From Legionella busanensis (GTDB lineage: Bacteria > Pseudomonadota > Gammaproteobacteria > Legionellales > Legionellaceae): a stretch of 64,000 nucleotides of DNA. A program made the translations under genes and the position numbers. How positions within the stretch are numbered: position 1 is the stretch's first letter; every line of letters begins with the position of its first letter. The DNA is taken from the NCBI RefSeq assembly GCF_900461525.1, contig NZ_UGOD01000001.1, positions 2,945,001-3,009,000 of the forward strand. The letters are read 5' to 3'. Positions 1 to 9,103 of this stretch are shown here, piece by piece. The notes below the pieces were generated by a model, which did no database searches, had not been told where the DNA came from, and saw only the letters and a list, made by a program, of their open reading frames with translations.

Positions 1-89
1 TGCTTAACTTCACTCGTATGGCAATTGAAGCTGCTTTTGTCCCTGCTGAAAAGAAAAAACAGTTACTTGAAGTTACAAATACTTTATAA
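1..89 (+). CDS. Adenosine deaminase-like protein, C-terminal end only
   Basis: Only the last 28 or so codons are inside the window, ending in TAA at 87-89. The tail reads TRMAIEAAFVPAEKKKQLL, which resembles the C-terminus of adenosine deaminases (the 'ARNSFEASFLP' helix), enzymes that deaminate adenosine to inosine in purine salvage. The match is short, so the family call is tentative. It is the only plus-strand gene before rpoH, which converges on it. Confidence 0.45.
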   Translation, partial: LNFTRMAIEAAFVPAEKKKQLLEVTNTL

Positions 90-159
90 AAGAAATAAGC
101 CAGCTTATCCGCTAGGCTTGGTTATTTATATGGATAACAGATATATAAAGCCAATGTCA

Positions 160-178
160 TTCCCGCGCAGGCGGGAAT
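160..178. repeat. REP-like palindrome, first unit
   Basis: The sequence ATTCCCGC gca GGCGGGAAT forms a GC-rich stem in AT-rich DNA. It resembles the short intergenic REP-type palindromes common in gammaproteobacteria. It may act as a transcript end or mRNA stabiliser between the convergent genes. Confidence 0.6.
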
Positions 179-215
179 CCATGTGGAACTTAGCTCAATG
201 CTAATCAGTGAAGGG

Positions 216-235
216 ATCCCCGCTTGCGCGGGGAT
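216..235. repeat. REP-like palindrome, second unit
   Basis: ATCCCCGC ttgc GCGGGGAT is a perfect 8-bp stem with a 4-base loop, 37 bases after the first unit. The two units have similar but not identical arms, as in paired REP elements. Confidence 0.6.
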
Positions 236-401
236 AATAAAGGATAATTTGGTTGTAACTAGCTCCGAAATTTACCTACTCAGCAATACTTCGACGACCT
301 TCGCGCTATCCAAAAAATTATATATTGCGCGGTTAAATAGGCCACCAAAAATAGGAATTTTAGGCTTTTTAAGAAATAAATTTCTATTGTTAATAAAACA
401 G

Positions 402-1262
402 TTAAGCTGGTTCTTCTAAGAATCGCTTAAGCTTTTTCATGGCATTTTTTTCAAGCTGCCTTACTCTTTCAGCTGATACCCCATATTTAGCAGCCAGATC
501 ATGCAAAGTAGATTTATCTTCAGCCAACCAACGCTGTTGTAAAATATCCTGACTGCGCTCATCAAGTTGTTCCAATGCAGCAAATAAACTATCTTTTCCT
601 TGCTCTCCACTTCGCTCAAGCTCGATTAAATAAGCAGGATCACTAGCATTATCATGAAGGAAATGAGATGGCACTTTATAGGCTTCATCATCATCGTCAG
701 AAGCAGGCGTGTCATAGGAAGTATCCATAGCATTGAGTCGCTGCTCCATGAGCATGACTTCATCCCGGCTTACACCTAAATCATTAGCGACGGCATCAAC
801 TTCTTCACTATTAAACCAACCTAGACGCGTTTTCATCTGCCTTAAATTAAAAAATAGTTTTCGCTGTGCTTTTGTGGTTGCTACTTTAACAATTCGCCAA
901 TTACGTAATACATACTCATGAATTTCAGCCTTAATCCAATGAACTGCAAAAGAAACTAACCGAACACCTAATTTTGGATCAAAGCGCTTAACTGCTTTCA
1001 TAAGGCCTACATTGCCTTCTTGAATTAAATCGCTAAGTGGTAAACCATAACCTAGATAACCACGAGCTACTCGTACGACATAACGTAGATGAGCTAATAC
1101 TAAACTACGAGCGCTTTCTAAATCGCCTTCATTTTGGAAATGCTCTGCATAGCGATATTCTTCTTCAGCAGAAAGCATTGGGATTTGATTAACTCGATGA
1201 ATATAGGCATCTAAACTGCCTATAGGTAAAGTTAATGATGCTAACTGCAGCTGCTTATTCAT
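402..1262 (-). CDS. rpoH: RNA polymerase sigma-32 factor (heat shock)
   Basis: Alternative sigma factor that directs RNA polymerase to heat-shock promoters. The 286-residue length is normal for RpoH. Region 2 is clear ([19 protein letters not shown] around residues 80-97), the RpoH-specific box QRKLFFNLR is present, and region 4 holds the helix-turn-helix with the end motif [16 protein letters not shown] good ribosome site (GGAGG) precedes the ATG. The gene lies downstream of the ftsYEX operon on the same strand, 170 bases from ftsX, an arrangement shared with E. coli. The spacer upstream (1263-1432) is AT-rich and probably carries its own promoter. Confidence 0.96.
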   Translation of the reverse strand: MNKQLQLASLTLPIGSLDAYIHRVNQIPMLSAEEEYRYAEHFQNEGDLESARSLVLAHLRYVVRVARGYLGYGLPLSDLIQEGNVGLMKAVKRFDPKLGVRLVSFAVHWIKAEIHEYVLRNWRIVKVATTKAQRKLFFNLRQMKTRLGWFNSEEVDAVANDLGVSRDEVMLMEQRLNAMDTSYDTPASDDDDEAYKVPSHFLHDNASDPAYLIELERSGEQGKDSLFAALEQLDERSQDILQQRWLAEDKSTLHDLAAKYGVSAERVRQLEKNAMKKLKRFLEEPA

Positions 1263-1432
1263 AACTTCCTCCAGTTATCTACTTCATAACATGCCCACAT
1301 TAATGATAGATAAATACAACGCCCTTAGCGTTGACTTTAAAAAATTAAGCTTACTCATGCTACATTAACTATTAATTAAAGTATAACATTTTAAGCTAAG
1401 CCTTATATTTTATAAGGCGGTACAATTATAAA

Positions 1433-2362
1433 CTAAGGATAGGGCTCAATGGAAGATAGCTGTTTTTTCACTGCTATTCTTGCCCCTAGCCATCCTAGAA
1501 TAACTGCTACAAATACAATAAAGTATGCTTGTTTTACAGATAATCCTAATAAAGGGTATTGCATATGGTAAGCAGATGATAACTCTTGCACTGCTACTGC
1601 TACACTTAACATGAAAATATTAACAAAGAATATAGCAAATACTGCACCTAACATACCATACCAAATACCCGTATAGAGAAACGGCCTAAGTATGAAGGTG
1701 TCTGTCGCCCCAATCAGTTTTAAAATTTGAACTTCTTCTTGACGTTTATGCAACGCCAATCGAAGCGTATTACCAATAATTAGCATCACGGCTAGAGCTA
1801 ATAATATAATTATAGCATGCGCTATCCTACCAACAAATCCTAAAATTGCATGCAATCTCATTAACCATTGCATATCCAATTTAGCTTGATCTACTTGTGA
1901 GAAAGCCTTCAAACGTTCAAAAAGTTGATTAACTTTTAAAGGCTCATTAACTGTTTTATTAGGAACAATTTCAATCACAGCTGGAAGTGGGTTTTCAGGT
2001 AATGAATGTAAAATTTCTCGCATTCCTTCCTGCTGCTCTAACTCAGCAAAACCTTGTGCTTTGGTTTTTAAAGTAGCGTAACCAACACCTTCTACTGCGC
2101 GGACTTGTAGTAAGAAATTATTTTCATCTTCATTCGATAAATTAGACTTAAGATAAAGAGAGATATGACCACTTCCTTGCCATTGGGCCGTTAATTGCTT
2201 TAAGTTATCATTTATCACCCAAAATAAAGCTGGTAGTGTTAGGGTAATAGCAATAACAATGGCAGTTAACATCGTTGCTAATGGCGTACGGCATAAAGAA
2301 TTAAAGCTTAAAGTAGCTGCCTGCATATGATAAGAAATCCATGACTGTAGCTTTTTTAACAT
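1433..2362 (-). CDS. ftsX: Cell division protein FtsX (ABC-type permease subunit)
   Basis: Membrane subunit of the FtsEX complex, which links the divisome to periplasmic peptidoglycan hydrolases. The 309 residues fit the family. There is an N-terminal membrane segment (about residues 28-50, MLTAIVIAITLTLPALFW), a periplasmic domain of about 120 residues, and three C-terminal membrane segments with the MacB/FtsX-type loop following 'VQILKLIGATDTFI'. It overlaps the end of ftsE by 7 bases, so the two are translationally coupled. Confidence 0.95.
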   Translation of the reverse strand: MLKKLQSWISYHMQAATLSFNSLCRTPLATMLTAIVIAITLTLPALFWVINDNLKQLTAQWQGSGHISLYLKSNLSNEDENNFLLQVRAVEGVGYATLKTKAQGFAELEQQEGMREILHSLPENPLPAVIEIVPNKTVNEPLKVNQLFERLKAFSQVDQAKLDMQWLMRLHAILGFVGRIAHAIIILLALAVMLIIGNTLRLALHKRQEEVQILKLIGATDTFILRPFLYTGIWYGMLGAVFAIFFVNIFMLSVAVAVQELSSAYHMQYPLLGLSVKQAYFIVFVAVILGWLGARIAVKKQLSSIEPYP

Positions 2363-3006
2363 ATTCGCCCTTGTTTTAACATGATAATTCTATGTTTTAA
2401 GCCTGCAATTAAGGCTAAATCGTGTGTTGCCACTAAAATACTAACTCCAACTTCATTAAATTGAGCAAAAATTTTCATAATTTCACTAGATAAGCTAGGA
2501 TCTAGGTTGCCAGTAGGTTCATCAGCGATTAATAAAGCAGGCTTATGGACAACTGCCCGCGCAATACCAACACGCTGTTGCTCACCTACCGATAGATGAA
2601 TGGTTAATCTTTTTTCTTTATTTAATAATCCAACCATATCTAAAGCAGCGTGCACTCGCTTAGTGAGCATCGCAGGAGACATACCTTGAATCTGTAAAGG
2701 TAAAGCCACATTGTCAAATACAGAACGATCGTGAAGTAGATAAGCAGACTGAAAAGTAATACCTAAACTGCTGCGATAATTGGCTATATCACGCTTTTTA
2801 AGCTGATTTACATTAATACCATTTACAATTAACTGACCTGAGGAAGGTGATTCAAGTTTAGCAATTAATTTTAATAACGTACTTTTTCCAGCACCAGAGT
2901 GGCCAGTAATAAAGGCCATCTCTCCTCTTTCTAAAGAAAAATTAATTTGACTTAAAGCTTCAAAGCCGCCTGGATAACGCTTAGTAACCTGATCAAATTT
3001 AATCAT
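2356..3006 (-). CDS. ftsE: Cell division ATP-binding protein FtsE
   Basis: ABC-type ATPase partner of FtsX. From the chosen start (MIKFDQVTKRYPGG) it has 216 residues. It shows Walker A GHSGAGKST (about 35-43), the signature LSVGEQQR (138-145, with V for the usual G) and Walker B ALLIADEPT (157-165). An upstream alternative start would add residues that match nothing in the family. The ATG at 3006 gives an 8-base overlap with the ftsY stop, consistent with coupling in a ftsY-ftsE-ftsX operon. Confidence 0.95.
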   Translation of the reverse strand: MIKFDQVTKRYPGGFEALSQINFSLERGEMAFITGHSGAGKSTLLKLIAKLESPSSGQLIVNGINVNQLKKRDIANYRSSLGITFQSAYLLHDRSVFDNVALPLQIQGMSPAMLTKRVHAALDMVGLLNKEKRLTIHLSVGEQQRVGIARAVVHKPALLIADEPTGNLDPSLSSEIMKIFAQFNEVGVSILVATHDLALIAGLKHRIIMLKQGRIC

Positions 3007-4090
3007 CATTAAAAATTGCCTTAACAAATTGAGTTGCCTCAAAAGGACGTAAATCGTCTATTCCTTCTCCTATACCGATGTAACGAAAGGGAATAGCTAA
3101 TTCATTTGCAATTGCAAACAAAATCCCACCTTTTGCAGTACCATCCAGTTTAGTCATAGTAATCCCTGTTAAACCAATTGCCTGATGAAACTCACGTGCC
3201 TGATTAAGCGCATTTTGCCCTATACTTGCATCTAGAATTAACATTGTTTCATGGGGAGCATTTGGATTAATTTTCTGCATTACTCTTTTAACTTTTTTCA
3301 ATTCTTCCATTAAATTGTTTTGAGTATGCAAACGGCCTGCGGTATCCGCAATTAAAATATCGATACCCCGCGCCTTAGCAGCTTGAACCGCATCATAAAT
3401 AACTGACGCACTATCAGCGCCAGAATGCTGAGCAATAACGGGTATTTGATTTCTCTCACCCCAAACCTGTAGCTGTTGTACAGCTGCTGCGCGAAACGTG
3501 TCTCCCGCCGCTAACATTACTTTTTTGCCCTGTTGCTGGTATTGTTTAGCCAATTTACCAATGGTAGTCGTTTTACCCGCACCATTGACACCCACCATTA
3601 AAATAACAAAAGGGGAGCCGTCTGAAGTCTTTAAAGATAAAGGCGCTGTATTGTTAGTAAGTATATTTTGTAATTGTTCTCTGAGTGATTTAAAAATAGC
3701 ATCACCATCAACCAATTGCTTCCTCGCCATGCCAGCACTTAATTGGTCTAAGATGTCTTGAGTAGTATTAATACCTATATCAGCATGTAATAATAATGCC
3801 TCTAAATCTTCAAAGATAGTTTCATCTATTATCTTTTTACCAAGTAAGAGACGCCCAATACCTTCACCTAACTGCTGTCGGGTTTTAGTTAAGCCTTGCT
3901 TAAAACGAGCATAAAAGCCAAGCTTAACGGGATTTTCATCCTCTATTGGCGCCAGAGATTCCTCTACTACCTCAGCCTCTATTACTTCTTGCTCAGGTAA
4001 ATTTGGCTCTATTATTGATTCAACAGGCTCATTAAAAGTCTCTGTTTTCTTAGTCGATGCATCTTGATTTCTTTTAAACCATTTAATCAT
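2999..4090 (-). CDS. ftsY: Signal recognition particle receptor FtsY
   Basis: SRP receptor GTPase that docks ribosome-SRP complexes at the inner membrane for co-translational insertion. It has an acidic N-terminal A domain (residues 1-60), an N domain, and a GTPase domain with G1 GVNGAGKTT (167-175), DTAGRLH (249-255) and TKLDGTAKGG near the C-terminus. The 363 residues are typical. It is the first gene of the ftsYEX operon and is divergent from the M16 peptidase gene, with a 60-base shared promoter region. Confidence 0.97.
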   Translation of the reverse strand: MIKWFKRNQDASTKKTETFNEPVESIIEPNLPEQEVIEAEVVEESLAPIEDENPVKLGFYARFKQGLTKTRQQLGEGIGRLLLGKKIIDETIFEDLEALLLHADIGINTTQDILDQLSAGMARKQLVDGDAIFKSLREQLQNILTNNTAPLSLKTSDGSPFVILMVGVNGAGKTTTIGKLAKQYQQQGKKVMLAAGDTFRAAAVQQLQVWGERNQIPVIAQHSGADSASVIYDAVQAAKARGIDILIADTAGRLHTQNNLMEELKKVKRVMQKINPNAPHETMLILDASIGQNALNQAREFHQAIGLTGITMTKLDGTAKGGILFAIANELAIPFRYIGIGEGIDDLRPFEATQFVKAIFNDD

Positions 4091-4150
4091 AGGTATACAA
4101 ATTAAAGGAAATATGGAATTCTATCACCTTTTTTACCGAAGAGTTAATCT

Positions 4151-5470
4151 ATGCGTATAGTATTAGCGATCACTTTTTTATTATTTGCCTGGGCGGCAAC
4201 TGCTGATGTTCAAAAATTTACCTTAGATAATGGATTAAAAATTATAGTAAAAGAAGATCATCGAGCACCGGTAGCAGTTTCCATGATATGGTATAACGTT
4301 GGTTCAGCAGATGAGCCAGGTGGTATTACAGGCGTATCACATGCCTTAGAACATATTATGTTTAAAGGTACTGCTAAATACCCTTTAGGTGTATTTTCTA
4401 AAACAATTGCGGCAGTTGGAGGCCAGGAAAATGCTTTTACTAATTATGATTATACAGCTTATTATGAAAAATTAGCTGCCTCACAATTACCTATTAGTTT
4501 TGAGCTAGAAGCAGATCGTATGCAGCATCTTTTATTAAATAAAGAAGAATTTTCCAAAGAGATGCTCGTTATTCAAGAGGAAAGAAGACAACGTACTGAT
4601 GATAATCCTCAAGCTTTAGTTTTCGAGCGTTTCTTGGCGACGGCCCATTTATCTGATCCCTATCACCACCCAATTATTGGGTGGATGGATGACTTAAAAA
4701 ACCTTAAAGTTGGCGATGCAAAAGCTTGGTATCAAAGTTTTTATGCGCCTAATAATGCCACCCTTGTCGTTGTAGGTGATGTTGATGCTAAAAAAGTCTA
4801 CGATTTAGCCAAAGTATATTTTGGCCAAATACCTAAGAAGCCTACTTTCATACGTAAGGCACAAACAGAGCCTCCTGCATTTGGGCCAAAATCAGTTGAA
4901 ATACATACACCGGCACAACTACCTATGCTAATGTTTGGTTATAATGTACCTAGTTTAAAAACTGCTGCTGCTCCATGGGAAGCCTATGCTCTTGAATTAA
5001 TTACAGGTATTCTAGACGCTGGTGAAAGTTCTCGCTTTGCAAAAAGCTTAGTCCGTGGTAGTCACCTAGCAAGCAGTGCTAACGTTTATTATAATCTTTA
5101 TGCTCGCTATCCCACGCAATTTATGCTTTTTGGCATGCCCTCACAAGCACATACGTTGCCTGAGCTTAAAGCAGGCCTCTTAAAAGAAATAAAAAAATTA
5201 CAAACAAACCTAGTTAGTGCACCAGAGTTACAGCGAATTAAAACACAAATCATTGCTCAGAAAACGTTTGAAAAAGATTCCAGTTTTGGACAAGCAATGG
5301 AGCTTGGTTTGTTAGAAACCATTGGTTTAGGTTGGCAAGCGGCCGAAGCTTACACAGATAACATCAATGCCATTACACCTGAGCAAATACAAGAAGTTGC
5401 TAAACGATACTTTAATGACAACTCTTTAACAGAAGCTCAATTATTTCCTATATCGCAGTCTAAAGGATAA
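4151..5470 (+). CDS. M16-family zinc metallopeptidase (catalytic subunit)
   Basis: Pitrilysin/processing-peptidase family protein with a signal peptide (residues 1-18, cut after ATA), so it probably acts in the periplasm. The inverted zinc motif HALEH (H64, E67, H68) is intact, and the distal zinc-ligand glutamate is at E143/E144 in VIQEERR. Two M16 halves follow over 439 residues. The next gene, two bases downstream, encodes a paralogue without the zinc motif, so the pair probably forms a heterodimeric protease like other bacterial M16B pairs. The substrate is unknown. Confidence 0.9.
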   Translation: MRIVLAITFLLFAWAATADVQKFTLDNGLKIIVKEDHRAPVAVSMIWYNVGSADEPGGITGVSHALEHIMFKGTAKYPLGVFSKTIAAVGGQENAFTNYDYTAYYEKLAASQLPISFELEADRMQHLLLNKEEFSKEMLVIQEERRQRTDDNPQALVFERFLATAHLSDPYHHPIIGWMDDLKNLKVGDAKAWYQSFYAPNNATLVVVGDVDAKKVYDLAKVYFGQIPKKPTFIRKAQTEPPAFGPKSVEIHTPAQLPMLMFGYNVPSLKTAAAPWEAYALELITGILDAGESSRFAKSLVRGSHLASSANVYYNLYARYPTQFMLFGMPSQAHTLPELKAGLLKEIKKLQTNLVSAPELQRIKTQIIAQKTFEKDSSFGQAMELGLLETIGLGWQAAEAYTDNINAITPEQIQEVAKRYFNDNSLTEAQLFPISQSKG

Positions 5471-5472
5471 AA

Positions 5473-6777
5473 ATGAAAGCAAAATTTATTCTAAGTTTTC
5501 TATTAATTTTTTTTCAAATTAATTTATTGAACGCTCAATCATTTAAGATTGAACGCTGGAAAACAGCAAATGGCGCCCAAGTTGTTTTTTATCAGGCGAT
5601 GGAAGTACCCATACTCAATATAAATATTGCTTTTGCTGCAGGCTCCGCTTATGACGGCGCCAATTTTGGTCTAAGTGCCTTGACGACTGAACTATTAGAC
5701 CAGGGCGCGGGTAATTATGATGCGACGCAACTTGCCGAAAAAATTGCTGATACAGGAGCTCAATATAATGCAGAAACAACGAGAGATATGGTTGTTTTAC
5801 AGTTTAAAACGTTAACTAAAGAGGATGCGCTAACGCCAGCTATTGATGCTTTAACGACTATCATTAATAAGCCTCTTTTTAAGCAAGAAGCCTTTAATCG
5901 CGAAAAAAATCAACAATTAATTGCCATTGCTCAACGTCAGGAATCCCCTGATGAAGTAGCTAATATTGCTTTTTTTAATAAGCTTTACGGGAATCATCCG
6001 TATGCTCATCCAATTTTGGGTACAGAGCAAACTGTTAAAGCTATTAATTTAAATCAAGTACGTGATTTTTATAAACGTTATTTTACCAGTCAAAATGCCA
6101 CTATTATTTTAGTTGGTGCGATTGATACTGCCCAAGCACACAAGTTAGCTGAACATTTAACCTCTGGGCTTAGACAAGGCTCTCCTGCTCCTGAAACTCC
6201 TAAAGCCGTACCTTTGTCTGCTGAAGAAAAAGTGACTATTAACTATCCTTCTTCGCAAACAATCTTAAGATTAGGACAAACTGGTATTAATCATGCTAAT
6301 CCAAGCTATTTTCCTTTAATGGTTGGCAACTATATTTTAGGTGGTGGCGTTTTGGTTTCTCGCTTAGCCAATGAAGTACGAGAGAAACGTGGCTTAACAT
6401 ATGGTGTAGTTAGTCAATTTATACCTATGCCAGGTATAGGCCCTTTTTTAATTAACCTATCAACTGTAAACCAACAAGCCGATACAGCGTTAAAGATTAC
6501 TAAAGAGACATTAATTAATTTTTTAACGAACGGGCCTACTGAAGAAGAATTAGCGGCAGCAAAACAATATATGACAGGAAGTTTTCCTCTATCATTAGCA
6601 AGTAATAGTAATATTGCCGGCATGCTATTGCGTATAGCATTTTATAAATTACCCGATGATTATTTAGATACTTATATAACGCATATTAACGCAGTAAGCA
6701 CAGATGATATTAAAAAGGCTTTCGATGAAACGTTACAACCGAATAAGATGTTGCTGGTTTCTGTAGGAAAAATATGA
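5473..6777 (+). CDS. M16-family peptidase-like protein, non-catalytic partner
   Basis: A second M16-family protein of 434 residues with a signal peptide (hydrophobic residues 5-20). Where the zinc motif should be it reads LTTELLDQGAGNYDATQLAE, with no HxxEH, so it cannot bind the catalytic zinc. It keeps the glycine-rich loop and the REKRGLTYGVVSQF segment, which in M16B pairs binds substrate in the inactive subunit. It sits between the catalytic paralogue (2-base gap) and rsmD (4-base overlap) in one operon. Confidence 0.88.
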   Translation: MKAKFILSFLLIFFQINLLNAQSFKIERWKTANGAQVVFYQAMEVPILNINIAFAAGSAYDGANFGLSALTTELLDQGAGNYDATQLAEKIADTGAQYNAETTRDMVVLQFKTLTKEDALTPAIDALTTIINKPLFKQEAFNREKNQQLIAIAQRQESPDEVANIAFFNKLYGNHPYAHPILGTEQTVKAINLNQVRDFYKRYFTSQNATIILVGAIDTAQAHKLAEHLTSGLRQGSPAPETPKAVPLSAEEKVTINYPSSQTILRLGQTGINHANPSYFPLMVGNYILGGGVLVSRLANEVREKRGLTYGVVSQFIPMPGIGPFLINLSTVNQQADTALKITKETLINFLTNGPTEEELAAAKQYMTGSFPLSLASNSNIAGMLLRIAFYKLPDDYLDTYITHINAVSTDDIKKAFDETLQPNKMLLVSVGKI

Positions 6778-7322
6778 AGCAAAGAATTAGGATCATTGGT
6801 GGAAAATATCGCAGTAAAAAGCTATATTTTCCTGCCCTTGATGGCTTAAGACCGACACCAGATCGGGTTAAAGAAACGCTATTTAATTGGTTAATGCATG
6901 ATATACATAATGCACGTTGTATTGATGCTTTTGCAGGAAGTGGCGCTTTAGGTTTTGAAGCTTTCTCACGTGGCGCGGCTCATGTAACTTTGGTTGAAAC
7001 ACAAGCAGATGCTTTTAAAAATTTACACCAAATAGCATTGAGCTTTAAGGCACCTAATTTAAGTGTTATTCATGCCGATGCACGAACTTTTCTCCAAAAT
7101 ATACAAGAACCGGTAGATATTATTTTTTTAGATCCACCCTTTGCTAGTAATTACCTTGCAGAATGTTTACAAATCATTGCCCAAGGTCATTGCTTGTCAC
7201 CCAAGGGTTTGGTTTATATTGAATCAGCTAAAGAAATTATACTTGATCCCTCACAATGGCTTGAGCGAAAATCCAGCAAGGCTGGACAAGTATATTATGC
7301 TCTTTATGAAAAATGTACATGA
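6774..7322 (+). CDS. rsmD: 16S rRNA (guanine966-N2)-methyltransferase RsmD
   Basis: S-adenosylmethionine-dependent methyltransferase that modifies G966 of 16S rRNA. The N-terminus IRIIGGKYRSKKL and the segment LRPTPDRVKETLFNWL are family hallmarks. The SAM-binding loop DAFAGSGALGFEA and the catalytic motif LDPPF (about residues 118-122) are intact. The 182 residues are normal. It starts inside the stop of the M16 gene (ATGA overlap). Confidence 0.95.
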   Translation: MKQRIRIIGGKYRSKKLYFPALDGLRPTPDRVKETLFNWLMHDIHNARCIDAFAGSGALGFEAFSRGAAHVTLVETQADAFKNLHQIALSFKAPNLSVIHADARTFLQNIQEPVDIIFLDPPFASNYLAECLQIIAQGHCLSPKGLVYIESAKEIILDPSQWLERKSSKAGQVYYALYEKCT

Positions 7323-7337
7323 CTTATTCATGTAAGC

Positions 7338-7367
7338 TTGACAAGAGGGCTCTGGTCCTGTTTCAAT
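7338..7367 (+). promoter_or_regulatory. Possible sigma-70 promoter for dotDC
   Basis: A consensus -35 hexamer TTGACA lies at 7338-7343. A weak -10 (TTCAAT, 7362-7367) follows after an 18-base spacer. It is about 30 bases before the dotD start, in the gap after rsmD. It is inferred from sequence only. Confidence 0.3.
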
Positions 7368-7398
7368 CATCTACTATCTATTGATTTTAAAACATAAG

Positions 7399-7887
7399 AT
7401 GAATAAGACGCTTACTGTGCTCCTGCTAGCAAGCCTTCTACTTAGTGGCTGTCGAACTGGGGTTGCACTTATGAAACCGCCTATTAATGAACCAAGTGAT
7501 GATGCAACAATTAAATTAGCTGAAGCTGCATCATCAATTAGTGATTCTATGCTTGAAATGGCGAAGGTGGAAAAAGTCATTTTGCCTACAACTAAAGATA
7601 ACTCTTTAACAATTCCTAGCACCTATAATTTACAAGCAAAAGCCTCTGTCGACTGGTCAGGGCCTATTGAAGAATTAATTGCCCGTGTCGCTTTGGCTGC
7701 TCATTATCGTTTAAGGGTTATAGGTAAAGAACCTTCCGTACCTATTTTAGTGAGCGTAAATGTGAAGGATCAAAGCCTTGCTGAAATTTTAAGGAATATT
7801 GATTATCAAGCTGGAAAAAAAGCTTATTTACATGTTTATCCTAATAGTCAGGTAGTTGAATTGCGTTATGCTAAAATTTATTCGTAG
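7399..7887 (+). CDS. dotD: Dot/Icm type IVB secretion lipoprotein DotD
   Basis: Outer-membrane lipoprotein of the Dot/Icm core complex, which works with DotC to bring DotH to the outer membrane. From the ATG at 7399 it has 162 residues. The signal peptide ends in a lipobox LLLSGC, and the body contains the strongly conserved stretches KPPINEPSDDATIKLAEAA and PNSQVVELRYAKIYS. A TTG 18 bases upstream would extend the signal peptide and is less likely. The end overlaps dotC by 20 bases. Confidence 0.96.
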   Translation: MNKTLTVLLLASLLLSGCRTGVALMKPPINEPSDDATIKLAEAASSISDSMLEMAKVEKVILPTTKDNSLTIPSTYNLQAKASVDWSGPIEELIARVALAAHYRLRVIGKEPSVPILVSVNVKDQSLAEILRNIDYQAGKKAYLHVYPNSQVVELRYAKIYS

Positions 7888-8794
7888 TTTATTAATCATT
7901 GGTTTAGCACTTCTCGTAGGCTGTACTAGATCATCAGTTCATGTGGCCGATATGGGGTCGTTATCAGGTTTGCAAGCACTCGCCAATGTCAAAAGCAAGA
8001 GTAATAAAAATGCTCGCCGTGGTGGTGCAATGCGGGCTGCCGCTTTAAGTGAAATTGCTCTTAGCTTAGGAGCCCAAGCGGGCCTCGCTTGTCGAGCCAA
8101 TACTATTAATAAACATTTAGCAAAACAGGCTAGAATATTAGACGCGGTTTTTGATTTTAACTCCTTAGTACTTGATCACAACATTTTACCACCTGTTCTA
8201 CTTGAAGGACGTAATACATTAAATTTAGCTGATACCCAAACGATTCGTGTATCAGATAGAACTTATAAAATAGCTAAACAAGCTCGCTTTATTACAACGC
8301 CACCTAATTGGCGAGAATATTTATGGATGGATTATAAACAACCCGAACCTCCAAATTTATTTATGTTACCAAAGACAAAAGCGGAAAGGAAAGCTTGGAA
8401 AACATGCGTTGCTCGTGGTTGGAAAAATGGTATAGAGCAAGCTAATACTATTTTAGAAGAAAGTATTGCCCGAATAAAAGAAGACTATACAGGCATGATT
8501 TTGTATCGAAAATTGTTAGCACTAAATATGGTTTCAGCACCTTTTGTTGCTAGTACTGAGTTAGGTGTTACGGGTGACGCTTCTGAAATTCATATTGACG
8601 ATAGAGTATTGCGTATCACAGCGCTTCCAGGCTTAAATGTAAATAGCAATGAATGGCGTGCGGCAGTCGCTAAAGATGAAAACGCGTTAGAACAATTTAA
8701 AAACATGGAAAAACTAGCTCAAAATGCACAAATTAATATTACAAGCAAAGCCTGGCAGCCAGTTATTGCGCCAATTAATGAAAAAAAATATTAA
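7868..8794 (+). CDS. dotC: Dot/Icm type IVB secretion lipoprotein DotC
   Basis: Outer-membrane lipoprotein of the Dot/Icm core complex. The chosen ATG (MLKFIRSLL) gives 308 residues with a signal peptide and lipobox ALLVGC. Conserved stretches include FNSLVLDHNILPPVLLEGRN, FITTPPNWREYLWMDY, GWKNGIEQANTILEE and DASEIHIDDRVLRITALP. It overlaps dotD by 20 bases, and the two are surely cotranscribed. Unlike a tight dotDCB operon, dotB starts only 309 bases further on. Confidence 0.96.
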   Translation: MLKFIRSLLIIGLALLVGCTRSSVHVADMGSLSGLQALANVKSKSNKNARRGGAMRAAALSEIALSLGAQAGLACRANTINKHLAKQARILDAVFDFNSLVLDHNILPPVLLEGRNTLNLADTQTIRVSDRTYKIAKQARFITTPPNWREYLWMDYKQPEPPNLFMLPKTKAERKAWKTCVARGWKNGIEQANTILEESIARIKEDYTGMILYRKLLALNMVSAPFVASTELGVTGDASEIHIDDRVLRITALPGLNVNSNEWRAAVAKDENALEQFKNMEKLAQNAQINITSKAWQPVIAPINEKKY

Positions 8795-9103
8795 TGAAAA
8801 AATTTTTCTAGCAACATATCTGCATAAAATTTTCTATACTGTATGAGTATATTGTTAAGTTTTACTTTAAGATTAATTAATTAACCTAAAAACTTTAACC
8901 TTTATATAGAATTAGTTTTTATTGAGCTTCTATAACAACCAAATAGTATTATCTTTGATTTTTTCTAAATTGCGTTGAGTTAAAAATTAATAAATTTAAA
9001 ATAATGTCATACAGGTTTATTAATAGACTTTGCAATAAAATTAAATAAAACAAGATTTTAGTAAGATAAATAAATTAAATCGGCTTAGCGCTTTGGGACT
9101 ATT
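8795..9103. other. Long AT-rich spacer between dotC and dotB
   Basis: This 309-base stretch has no open frame of note. It is very AT-rich, with runs such as TTAATTAATTAA near 8875-8883. It is long enough to hold a separate dotB promoter, but no convincing -35/-10 pair was found by eye. Confidence 0.5.

Larger units (their letters stand above)
90..401. other. Intergenic region with two GC-rich palindromes
   Basis: This 312-base spacer separates two convergent genes. It is AT-rich apart from two GC-rich inverted repeats listed separately (160-178 and 216-235). A 78-codon open frame crossing it looks like chance: it runs through both palindromes and into rpoH on the other strand. Confidence 0.6.

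Noticed and set aside
183-419. 78-codon open frame on the plus strand
   Set aside because: It runs through two palindromes, overlaps the end of rpoH on the other strand and matches no protein type.
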